Shown: positions 9,738-18,308 of the stretch, piece after piece
How positions within the stretch are numbered: position 1 is the first letter of the stretch
Layout of the letters: every line of letters starts with the position of its first letter
Translations under genes and position numbers: made by a program
From: Oscillospiraceae bacterium
GTDB taxonomy: Bacteria > Bacillota > Clostridia > UMGS1883 > UMGS1540
Direction of reading: 5' to 3'
NCBI GenBank assembly: GCA_015068765.1
Contig: SVJY01000009.1
Span: forward strand, 1 to 52,996
Length of the DNA: 52,996 nucleotides
The notes under the pieces: model-generated
The model's database searches: none
Told to the model about the DNA's origin: nothing
What the model saw: the letters and a program-made list of their open reading frames with translations, nothing else

Positions 9738-10760
9738 ATGCTCAGAGTAGGTATTGTGGGCTGCGGCACCATTTTTCCGATGCACGCAATCAGTGCGGAT
9801 TTTCTGGATAATGCACAGATTGTCGGTGTGTGCGATGTGAAGAAGGACAGGGCCGATGCAGCCGCGGAAAAATATAATTGTAAGGCTTATTATGATTATA
9901 AGGAAATGATTAGCAAAGATATATTGGATGTGGTGCATATCTGTGTACCCCACTATCTGCATCCCATTATCTCTAAGTATGCTATTGAAGCCGGCGTGCA
10001 TGTGCTTTGCGAAAAGCCCATGAGCATTCGGTACGAAGATGGGCTGGAGAATGTGGAATTGGCAGAGAAAATGGGTGTGAAATACGGCATCATTTTCCAG
10101 TGCAGATTCAATGATGCGGCCCAACTCGTTAAGGAGAAGCTCGCAGACGGGACGCTGGGAAAAATTATTTCTGCCCGGGTGGTGCTCACATGGGCGAGAC
10201 CTGACGAATATTATAGCCTTTCCGACTGGAAGGGCACCTGGGACAAAGAGGGCGGCGGCGTTGTCATCGACCAGGCCATCCATTCCCTGGACCTTGCGAA
10301 CTGGTTTATCGATGATGAAATTGTAAGCGTGCAGGCACATCTATCTAACCGTGGTCATTCCATCATGGAAGTAGACGATACGGCAGAAGGCTTTATAACT
10401 TATAAAGGCGGTGCAACGCTGGGCTTTTGGACCATGAATAATTATGGCCATAACGAACCGATTGAAATCAGACTTTTATGCGAAAACGGAAGAGTAAGCA
10501 TGGATTATGATAATGCAGAAATTCTCATGAATAACGGCGAACGGATCACTGGAAAATCCACAAAGGAATCCGGTATTAAGCTGGAAGGCGGAAAGGATTA
10601 TTGGGGTGTACAGCATGTTCGTGAAGTGGCGGATTTCTACCATGCAGTTGAAAATGACACAGAACCGCTAATCACCGGTAGGGAAGCCTTGAAGATTCAA
10701 AAGCTGATTTGCGATATTTATAAAAAAGGCAGAGAAAATTTTGAAATGCACAGCAAATAA
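9738..10760 (+). CDS. Gfo/Idh/MocA family oxidoreductase
   Basis: RVGIVGCGTIF Rossmann motif, HVLCEKPMS, GGGVVIDQAIHSLDLANWF. Confidence 0.92.
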   Translation: MLRVGIVGCGTIFPMHAISADFLDNAQIVGVCDVKKDRADAAAEKYNCKAYYDYKEMISKDILDVVHICVPHYLHPIISKYAIEAGVHVLCEKPMSIRYEDGLENVELAEKMGVKYGIIFQCRFNDAAQLVKEKLADGTLGKIISARVVLTWARPDEYYSLSDWKGTWDKEGGGVVIDQAIHSLDLANWFIDDEIVSVQAHLSNRGHSIMEVDDTAEGFITYKGGATLGFWTMNNYGHNEPIEIRLLCENGRVSMDYDNAEILMNNGERITGKSTKESGIKLEGGKDYWGVQHVREVADFYHAVENDTEPLITGREALKIQKLICDIYKKGRENFEMHSK

Positions 10761-10777
10761 TGAGCGGTGATCAATTA

Positions 10778-10816
10778 AAAAAGGGCAGAAACGGGATTTT
10801 CCGTTTCTGCCTTTTA
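10778..10816. terminator. bidirectional terminator between convergent genes
   Basis: AAAGGGCAGAAACGG-GATTTT-CCGTTTCTGCCTTTT. Confidence 0.85.
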
Positions 10817-10827
10817 ACGTTACAATT

Positions 10828-12210
10828 TTAAAGTGAGAAGCTTTCCGTAAAACGTTCGCATTTCTCGATGGAAGAAAGTACGGCTTTTTCCGCCGGCCCA
10901 CCGGGTAAGGACCGTTCAGCAACGCAGGCTTCCAGGCGAATGGCTGCAAAAACATCCTCATCAAATACAGGAGAGAATTGCTTGTATTCCGCAAGTGCAA
11001 GTGCATCCAGTGTGCAATTTTTGCCGATGCAATAAAAGACAAGCTTACCCAGAATTTCGTGTGCTTCCCGAAAGGGAAGTCCTTTTTTCACGAGATAGTC
11101 CGCCGCATCGGTGGCGTTGGTAAAGCCGCCGCCTGCACCTTGATACATCGCATCCTTCCGGATCTTCATGGTGGCGATCATGTTGTTGAAGACAGGCAGA
11201 CATAACAGTACCGTATCCACGGCATCAAAAATCTGCTCCTTGTCCTCTTGCATATCCTTATTGTAGGCGAGAGGAAGCCCTTTCATCATGGTCAGAAGAC
11301 CCATCAGGTCGCCGAATACTCTGCCGCTTTTTCCACGTATCAGCTCTGCTACATCCGGGTTTTTCTTCTGGGGCATAATACTACTACCGGTGGAATAGGC
11401 ATCGTCCATTTCCACAAAGGAAAACTCGTGGCTACTCCATAGAATCAGTTCTTCGCAAAAGCGACTCAGATGTACCATTAATATGGAGAGGTCCGCCGCC
11501 AGCTCCAATGCAAAATCCCGGTCGCTGACGCCATCTAAAGAATTGTCGGTTATTTGCGAGAAGCCAAGTGTTTCCTGCACAAAAGCCCGATCTAAGGGAT
11601 AGGTGGTTCCTGCAAGGGCACCACTTCCAAGCGGCATCACGGAGGTGCGACCGTAGCAGTCGGCAATACGGTTTGCGTCACGCATGAACATTTGGGCATA
11701 TGCCATAAGATGATGGGCAAATGTGATGGGTTGTGCCTTCTGTAAATGCGTATAACCCGGCATAATTGTATCCATATGTGCCCGGGAAAGGGTGGTCAAC
11801 GTGCGTAGCAATGTGAGAAGGTGCTCTGTGATTTCCTCTTCCTTTGCCATTAGATACATCCGGATATCCAGTGCAACCTGGTCGTTCCGGCTACGACCTG
11901 TATGCAGGCGTTTGCCTGCGGCACCAATCCGGTCAGTCAGCAGTTTCTCCACATTCATGTGGATATCTTCTGCGTCCACCAGAAATTCAACCTTACCGGC
12001 CTCAATATCCTCTAAAATTTCGCCCAGCGTTTTTACAATCAGGTCTGCTTCCGCAGGGTCAATGATGTTTTGTTTACCGAGCATTTTAGCATGTGCAATG
12101 CTCCCGGTGATGTCTTCCCGGTACATTCTCGCATCAAAACGGATAGACGAATTAAAATCGTCTACCTGTTTATCTGTTTCTTTTTGAAATCTTCCGCCCC
12201 AAAGTTTCAA
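10828..12210 (-). CDS. argH: argininosuccinate lyase
   Basis: MKLWGGRF, TGRSRNDQVA, GSSIMPQKKNPDVAELIRGK motifs. Confidence 0.97.
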   Translation of the reverse strand: MKLWGGRFQKETDKQVDDFNSSIRFDARMYREDITGSIAHAKMLGKQNIIDPAEADLIVKTLGEILEDIEAGKVEFLVDAEDIHMNVEKLLTDRIGAAGKRLHTGRSRNDQVALDIRMYLMAKEEEITEHLLTLLRTLTTLSRAHMDTIMPGYTHLQKAQPITFAHHLMAYAQMFMRDANRIADCYGRTSVMPLGSGALAGTTYPLDRAFVQETLGFSQITDNSLDGVSDRDFALELAADLSILMVHLSRFCEELILWSSHEFSFVEMDDAYSTGSSIMPQKKNPDVAELIRGKSGRVFGDLMGLLTMMKGLPLAYNKDMQEDKEQIFDAVDTVLLCLPVFNNMIATMKIRKDAMYQGAGGGFTNATDAADYLVKKGLPFREAHEILGKLVFYCIGKNCTLDALALAEYKQFSPVFDEDVFAAIRLEACVAERSLPGGPAEKAVLSSIEKCERFTESFSL

Positions 12211-12213
12211 TGC

Positions 12214-13422
12214 TTATTCCCCCAATTTTTCCTTCATCAATGCACGGACCTTGAGCGGCAGACCAAAGAGATTGATAAAGCCTTCCGCATCCTTGTGACT
12301 GTAAAGCTCACGGCTGTCACCAAAGCTTGCAATGTCCTCATTGTAGAGAGAGTAGGGACTCTTTGCACCTGCGGCACTAACGTTGCCCTTATAAAGCTTC
12401 AGACGTACTGTACCCGTTACGGTCTCTTGCATGGAATCTACCATAGCGGAGAGTGCTTCACGAAGCGGTGTATACCATTTGCCGTCGTAAACGAGTTCGG
12501 AGAACTTAATGGCAGCCTGACGCTTGAAGGCTTGTGTATCCCGGTCAAGACACAGGTACTCCAGCTCCTGCAGTGCGGCATACAAAATAGTACCGCCCGG
12601 CGTTTCGTATACACCACGGGACTTCATACCCACGAGACGGTCTTCAACGATATCGGTAATACCAATGCCGTAAGCACCGCCGATTGCGTTAAGCTTTTCA
12701 ACCAGTTCCACAGCTCCCAGCTTTTCACCGTCCAAAGCTACAGGTACACCTTTTTCAAAATCAAGTGTAATATATTTTGCTTCATCCGGTGCTTTTGCCG
12801 GCGGAACAGTCAGCTTCAGCAATGTATCCAGCTGCGGTTCGTTTGCCGGATCTTCCAAATCCATGCCCTCGTGGCTGATGTGCCAGATGTTTCTGTCACG
12901 GGAGTAAAGATCCTTCTTGGTTACAGGAATCGGAATGTTGTGTGCTTCGGCATAGTCAACAGCATCTTCACGGGATTTAATATCCCAAACACGCCAAGGT
13001 GCAATAATCTTCAGCTCCGGTGCCAGTGCTTTAATGGTCAGCTCGAAGCGAACCTGGTCGTTACCCTTACCGGTAGCACCGTGGCAGATGGCAGTTGCCC
13101 CTTCTTTCTTTGCAATTTCAACGAGACGCTTTGCAATGATGGGACGGGCGTGGGAGGTACCGAGAAGATATTTACCCTCATAAATGGCCCCGGCTTTTAC
13201 GGTGGGGAAGATAAAGTCCTTCACATATTCTTCTCTAAGGTCCTCAAGATACAGCTTGGAAGCACCGCTTTTAAGAGCTCTTTCTTCCAGACCTTCTGTT
13301 TCTTTGCCTTGTCCCACATCGCCGCAAACGGCAATGACTTCACAGTCATAGTGCTCATGCAGCCATGCAATAATAATGGATGTGTCAAGACCGCCAGAGT
13401 AAGCAAGAACAATTTTTTCCAT
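12214..13422 (-). CDS. argG: argininosuccinate synthase
   Basis: [31 protein letters not shown] motifs. Confidence 0.97.
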   Translation of the reverse strand: MEKIVLAYSGGLDTSIIIAWLHEHYDCEVIAVCGDVGQGKETEGLEERALKSGASKLYLEDLREEYVKDFIFPTVKAGAIYEGKYLLGTSHARPIIAKRLVEIAKKEGATAICHGATGKGNDQVRFELTIKALAPELKIIAPWRVWDIKSREDAVDYAEAHNIPIPVTKKDLYSRDRNIWHISHEGMDLEDPANEPQLDTLLKLTVPPAKAPDEAKYITLDFEKGVPVALDGEKLGAVELVEKLNAIGGAYGIGITDIVEDRLVGMKSRGVYETPGGTILYAALQELEYLCLDRDTQAFKRQAAIKFSELVYDGKWYTPLREALSAMVDSMQETVTGTVRLKLYKGNVSAAGAKSPYSLYNEDIASFGDSRELYSHKDAEGFINLFGLPLKVRALMKEKLGE

Positions 13423-13454
13423 AGAAATACAATCCTTTCAACGTTGTTTTTTAC

Positions 13455-13483
13455 AGTATAACATAAAGTAAATATTTATGCAA
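13455..13483 (-). promoter_or_regulatory. argG promoter with overlapping ARG-box-like sequence
   Basis: Minus strand TTGCAT (13483-13478), 17 nt, TATACT (13460-13455); TTGCATAAATATTTA resembles an ArgR half-palindrome. Confidence 0.55.
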
Positions 13484-13584
13484 TACTTTTTGCATAAATT
13501 TTCAAAAATTTTTTCTTTTATGCAATAAATCTTGTGTATTAAAAATAAGAAATATGAATTTCATAGGGGTTTATAAAGGAATAC

Positions 13585-13615
13585 GGGGCTGTACTGTTAT
13601 ACACAATACAGCCCT
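13585..13615 (-). terminator. probable terminator of the nagB-like operon
   Basis: GGGCTGTA...TACAGCCC hairpin, weak T tract. Confidence 0.45.
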
Positions 13616-13643
13616 GTGAATATTTATTTATGCAGAAGTCAGA

Positions 13644-14603
13644 TCAATATCCAACCTTTTCCCAGCACTCGAAGGGAGCAGCAATCTCTTCGCTGACATA
13701 AACCTGTGTTTTCATGGTCTGGAGCATCGAAGAGGGAATCGCCGGTGTTACCGGGCCGTGGAGAACGAGACGGGACGTCATTCTCTGCCAAGAAGAGAAT
13801 GTGTTGTTCGTCAGAAGGGCGTGCACCTCGATACGTTCTCTTGCATTCTTAACGTCAACGGGACCGATGGTAGCAGCCTTCGGCGGTACACTTGCAATGT
13901 AACCGGACTGACCGAATACACCGTGCAGAGAGTTCTGTGCTACTGTCAGCGGATGGAGCGTTACGATGCGTGCTTCCATGTTCAGCCATTCATCGATACT
14001 GTCAGACATAAATTCATCAACAGGGTCAATAAATGCCATGTGACCTGTCCAGCCGGGGGAGGAGGAACAGATGTCTGCACCGCCTTCGCCGATTTCGGTG
14101 ATGAGCTTGGAATAGTGACCGATGTTTGCATTTGTGGGATAATGAACGTTTTCCAGGGGCATGCGGAGCTTCGGATCAATCTGATATACGAAGTACTTCA
14201 GCATGGAATGTGCAAAGCCAGACTCATATGTTTCCGGTGCAATATTTCCCTGGTCATCTGCCCATTCGTCCATCGCAAAGATGTGGAGCTTAGAGCAGTC
14301 TACCTGGAAGTAGTTAATCAGCTGTGCCAGAGGAATGTATGTTTCCGGTTCAGGGTTACCGAGAATCATGGTGTACTTTTTGCCGGCTTCGGAAGCGGCC
14401 TTCAGACGTGAAAACAGGGTAGCAATTAAAACGGGATGAGGATTCATCATAACCTTGATGTTGAAATCCGGATTTGCATGTTTTTCCAAATCCTTGCCAC
14501 TGATTTTGCGAAGACGCTCACAAACCTCACGATCCTTAAAAGGAACGTAGTCTCCGCATTTAAAATCGAACTTTGTCGGGGGATCAAAAATAATGTCTTT
14601 CAT
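13644..14603 (-). CDS. divergent NagB-like (glucosamine-6-phosphate isomerase/deaminase fold) protein
   Basis: FAMDEWADD and SPGWTGHMAFIDP resemble MDEY and DGHIAFNEP of NagB; start after AAGGAG. Confidence 0.7.
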   Translation of the reverse strand: MKDIIFDPPTKFDFKCGDYVPFKDREVCERLRKISGKDLEKHANPDFNIKVMMNPHPVLIATLFSRLKAASEAGKKYTMILGNPEPETYIPLAQLINYFQVDCSKLHIFAMDEWADDQGNIAPETYESGFAHSMLKYFVYQIDPKLRMPLENVHYPTNANIGHYSKLITEIGEGGADICSSSPGWTGHMAFIDPVDEFMSDSIDEWLNMEARIVTLHPLTVAQNSLHGVFGQSGYIASVPPKAATIGPVDVKNARERIEVHALLTNNTFSSWQRMTSRLVLHGPVTPAIPSSMLQTMKTQVYVSEEIAAPFECWEKVGY

Positions 14604-14663
14604 AATAATCTCCTTTTTTATATTATTTTGTAAAATGCCCGTAAGCATTTTAAACAACTTTAG

Positions 14664-15803
14664 TTAGCACAGCTTGCCTTCCATCATAACACGATGGGTC
14701 TTCATTTTATAATCCACAAAAACAAGATCGGCACGTTTGCCTTTTGCAATTTCACCCCTGTCGTAGAAGCCGACAGCCAGTGCCGGGTTTGTGGAGGCGA
14801 ACTTGAATACATCCACAATAGATGCACCGGTGTGCTTAATCATATTGCGACAGGCAATATCCAAGGTCATTTTAGAGCCTGCAATTTCGCCGGCATGGTC
14901 GAAGTTAATGTCATCCACATCATCATATCCCGGGGGGATGGGGCCGTCGCAGGCGTATGCGTCTGATATCAATATAATGCGGTCGTCTCCCTTGATCCGT
15001 CTTACAAGCCGAAGCATATAGGGGTCTACATGGATTCCACGACTGTCACAGATGAGCTCGGCGTAAATTTCCCGGTTATAGTTTACAGTTTCGTCTACAC
15101 AAACACCGCGACATTCAGGATACATGGGACGGTCACCCGTTGCGTTTGTGTGGTGCGTACCGATTTTAAGCCCGTAGGGCATAATGGCCTCAATATCCGC
15201 CGGAGCGGCTTCGCTGTGTGCCACAGAAAAGACAGCCACAGGATTTTTCGCCTTCACATCGAGAACAAACTGCATAATATTTTCCCGTTCCGGTGCCAGT
15301 GCCCAGACCTTGGCAAGATCCCATGCGGCTTCTATAATGGGCAGATGCTTTTCGGGGTCAACAGGTCCTTTCCAAGGATTGGATTCTCTGTCACAACCGA
15401 AGTTGGGATTCAGATACGGTCCTTCCATATAGAGACCGCCAATGTTAGCACATTCCGGCTTTTTCATAGCCTCCCGTAAAACGGAGATGGCACGCACATA
15501 GGCTTCCGTATCCATGCTGAAATACAGTGCAGGGAGGAGGGTAGTGGTACCATGTTTTAAGTGATGCTGGCTCGCCACCACGGGCTCGTCCTGGAAAAAT
15601 ACAACACCGTCAGAATGGGTATGTATATCCACAAAGCCCGGACCGACATAAAGACCTTCAGCATCGATTACTTCGCAGCCCTCCGGAATGGGGAGCTTTC
15701 TGGCTTCTCCGAAGTCCAAAATTTTCCCATCCGCAATAAGAAGGACTCCGTCCGGAATAAAATGGTCTTTCATCACGAGCGTTGCGTTTTTGATTGCAAT
15801 CAT
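14664..15803 (-). CDS. NagA-like amidohydrolase, paralog of 1929..3077
   Basis: HTHSDG, LYMEGPYLNP, VAHSEA, GTHHTNATG, LISDAYA, KGKRADLVFVD motifs. Confidence 0.85.
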   Translation of the reverse strand: MIAIKNATLVMKDHFIPDGVLLIADGKILDFGEARKLPIPEGCEVIDAEGLYVGPGFVDIHTHSDGVVFFQDEPVVASQHHLKHGTTTLLPALYFSMDTEAYVRAISVLREAMKKPECANIGGLYMEGPYLNPNFGCDRESNPWKGPVDPEKHLPIIEAAWDLAKVWALAPERENIMQFVLDVKAKNPVAVFSVAHSEAAPADIEAIMPYGLKIGTHHTNATGDRPMYPECRGVCVDETVNYNREIYAELICDSRGIHVDPYMLRLVRRIKGDDRIILISDAYACDGPIPPGYDDVDDINFDHAGEIAGSKMTLDIACRNMIKHTGASIVDVFKFASTNPALAVGFYDRGEIAKGKRADLVFVDYKMKTHRVMMEGKLC

Positions 15804-17161
15804 TTATTGCCTCCTAACTCGGTAAGAAGTGCTCTACCCTCAAGGATAAGCTGCTCGGCAGTGCCGGCCTTAAACCGAGAAGTACCCGCTTCGTAACCGC
15901 CTTCGTCATAAGAATCCTGCATGGGGTAGTATCCTTCGTAACCATTGGCACAGCAAACCGGCAGAATCATATCAAATTCTTCAGCCTCTTTCAGACCGCG
16001 ACCAATCCCGGTAAAGGGTTCGCCGGGAATACCCACGAAAGCAACCGGACCGAGGGTAATGCCGGTCAAGGGAATTTCAAAGAAATCGGGGCCGTCTGCC
16101 AAAGTAACCATACGACGTGCCGACGCAACAACTGTTGTAAGCATCATGCCTTTATAGGGAAGCTCTTCGTCCTTGCCGGCTTCGTGCAGTGCATGGATGC
16201 GTTTTGCTTCTACAAGCTCTTCAGCGGTTCCTTTGTTTGCAGAGACTTTAACGATTTGCTCTACTGCCTGGATGGAATCTACATCTACATATTTTACTTT
16301 GTCATATACCTGCAGTACGCCGCCTGCAACCACACGGCCAATATAACGGGCGTGGGCGTAACCGCGTGCCACATCGTCGAAATCAATAAACATATCGTTC
16401 ATTTCGCCGCCGATGGGTGCCACGTTTACGTGGTTAACATCGCCTTGGGCACCGTTAAAGAAAACGCATTTTGTATTGTCGATGGCTTTTTCCACCGTTC
16501 TGCGTACAAAGCCGGGCCAGTCTGCCGAAATCTTACAACCGCCGACAACGTCCGGATGGTTGCCGAAGTTAACCAAGATAAGACTCTCCGCACCCTCACG
16601 GTCAAAGCGAAGCACATTTACCCGTTCATCCACATCACCGATGGGAGCGAGAATTTCCGGATTATTAACGCCGGGATTCGTCTTAACGCTACCGTCCTTC
16701 ATACGGAAGCGACGAACAAAAGCAACACGGGGTGCCTGTCCGATACCCCAACCCATTTTGGCAGGCTTAAGATCATCCAATGCAAACTGTGCAGCATCAA
16801 CAACACGATTCTTTAAGAAATCCAAATATTCCATCTGCAAGTCGTCCATGGTATCCTCGGGAGACAAACTCGCCGAAGGCCCGGTGTGGGTGTGCGTTGC
16901 CGAAATAAACACACATTCCTTCGGTATATCTAATTTTTCAGCAATAGAAGCACGGAAATCATCCATAATAGATTTACTGAAGCCCAAAGCATCAATGCAG
17001 ATCATAACCGTTTTTTTGTTATCCACAGAAAAAGCAATGGCATTCGCTTCCAAATCGTCTAAAATCCCGTCTGCTTTTCTTACTTTATAGTAGCCGGAAA
17101 TGTCAATCCCCATCATGGGGTTAACATTCACACGTCCGAAACCTGCCTTTAAAGTACCCAT
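15800..17161 (-). CDS. neutral/alkaline ceramidase N-terminal-like hydrolase, paralog of 3092..4450
   Basis: SATHTHTGPS, NFGNHPDVVGG, SADWPG, GAQGDVNH, NGYEGYYP motifs; 4-nt overlap with downstream NagA-like gene. Confidence 0.7.
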   Translation of the reverse strand: MGTLKAGFGRVNVNPMMGIDISGYYKVRKADGILDDLEANAIAFSVDNKKTVMICIDALGFSKSIMDDFRASIAEKLDIPKECVFISATHTHTGPSASLSPEDTMDDLQMEYLDFLKNRVVDAAQFALDDLKPAKMGWGIGQAPRVAFVRRFRMKDGSVKTNPGVNNPEILAPIGDVDERVNVLRFDREGAESLILVNFGNHPDVVGGCKISADWPGFVRRTVEKAIDNTKCVFFNGAQGDVNHVNVAPIGGEMNDMFIDFDDVARGYAHARYIGRVVAGGVLQVYDKVKYVDVDSIQAVEQIVKVSANKGTAEELVEAKRIHALHEAGKDEELPYKGMMLTTVVASARRMVTLADGPDFFEIPLTGITLGPVAFVGIPGEPFTGIGRGLKEAEEFDMILPVCCANGYEGYYPMQDSYDEGGYEAGTSRFKAGTAEQLILEGRALLTELGGNK

Positions 17162-17263
17162 AGTCATTCTCCTTTTCTAAAAAATGCAGAAATAAAATAT
17201 CGAAAAATAATGAAAAAACGGATATTTTATTCAAAGTTTTTCCATTTTCCGCACTATGTGTCA

Positions 17264-17292
17264 ATTATATCATTATGCGGAAAAAAAGTCAA
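17264..17292 (-). promoter_or_regulatory. promoter of the ceramidase-like/NagA-like/NagB-like operon
   Basis: Minus strand TTGACT, 17 nt, TATAAT. Confidence 0.7.
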
Positions 17293-17372
17293 CATATTTT
17301 CGATTTTTTTTTGTATTGGTTTCGATTTTTTGCAGACGTTTTCTAAAAGGAAAGCCCCGGCACAATCTCCCT

Positions 17373-17906
17373 TTACTGATTCAAAATAACATTCGCTTTT
17401 TTCAGTGCGACAACCAAAAGGGGAAGAAGAAGGATATGCAAAATAATACCGGGAACGGCGTTGGCAACTGCACCGGCCCAGAAGGCGGAGAAAGGAAAGC
17501 CGGAGCCGGTAAGCCCGGCAAGACAATACCGAACAGCACCCCATATAAGTCTGCCACAAGCCATGGCTGTAAGGAGCGAAAGATAGATATACTGCGTTTT
17601 CTTCGGGAAAACTTTATATAGAAGACCGGAAATAAGCCCATAGGTTGCAAGCTCAAAGGCCATGGAAACTGCTTCCGGAAACATAATAGGGAAACCGAAA
17701 ATGGCAGAACGGAGTAGCGGTGCAATGAAGCCGACAAGCAGACCATAAGGCCAGCCACAGACAAAGCCACATAAAAAAACCGCAATATGCATTGGTGCCA
17801 AGGCCTTCCCGATCTGTGGGATCTGTCCCGTCAGGAAGGGGAGTACAAGGGCCAGTGCAAGACATAGTGCGGCATAAGTAATAGAGAGAGCGTTTTTTTT
17901 ATTCAT
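17373..17906 (-). CDS. ECF transporter S component, unknown substrate
   Basis: Multi-TM protein with TGQIPQIGKALAPMHIAVFLCGFVCGWPYGLLVGFIAPLLRS signature. Confidence 0.8.
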   Translation of the reverse strand: MNKKNALSITYAALCLALALVLPFLTGQIPQIGKALAPMHIAVFLCGFVCGWPYGLLVGFIAPLLRSAIFGFPIMFPEAVSMAFELATYGLISGLLYKVFPKKTQYIYLSLLTAMACGRLIWGAVRYCLAGLTGSGFPFSAFWAGAVANAVPGIILHILLLPLLVVALKKANVILNQ

Positions 17907-18022
17907 AATTCATTGTCCTTTCTGGGGCATGTTTTTTACGGGCAAAGAATGCCTTTGGGTATCAATGCAACAAAATCGGAAAGGACTTCGGTCCATCGAA
18001 ACAACTTCATGTTGTTTTCTAC

Positions 18023-18051
18023 AGTATACCACATGAAAGGAAAAGAGTCAA
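18023..18051 (-). promoter_or_regulatory. promoter of the ECF S-component gene
   Basis: Minus strand TTGACT, 17 nt, TATACT. Confidence 0.7.
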
Positions 18052-18076
18052 GGGGTTTTTTGGAAGTAAAAAAGCC

Positions 18077-18105
18077 TTGCAAATCGTGGCAGGATATGGT
18101 ATACT
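18077..18105 (+). promoter_or_regulatory. promoter of the radical SAM gene
   Basis: TTGCAA, 17 nt, TATACT. Confidence 0.65.
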
Positions 18106-18308
18106 GAACCGGCAGAAAAAAGTCATGTAGGATGTGGGGAATAATTGTTTTCAAAAGCTGGAAACCTTGAAAAACATGGAGGGACTTGTGCGGTGAAGGG
18201 GATAGAACTGTAAGCACAGGAGCCTTGGTATCATGGCTTAAATGAGATTTTTTCTTGATGAAATCTGTGTCTGACTGGTTGCTTATTTTTGTAGGAAAAG
18301 AGGATTTT

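Noticed and set aside
12070-13461. 463-aa ORF on + strand antisense to argG
   Set aside because: Fully overlaps a clear argininosuccinate synthase; translation has no recognisable domain
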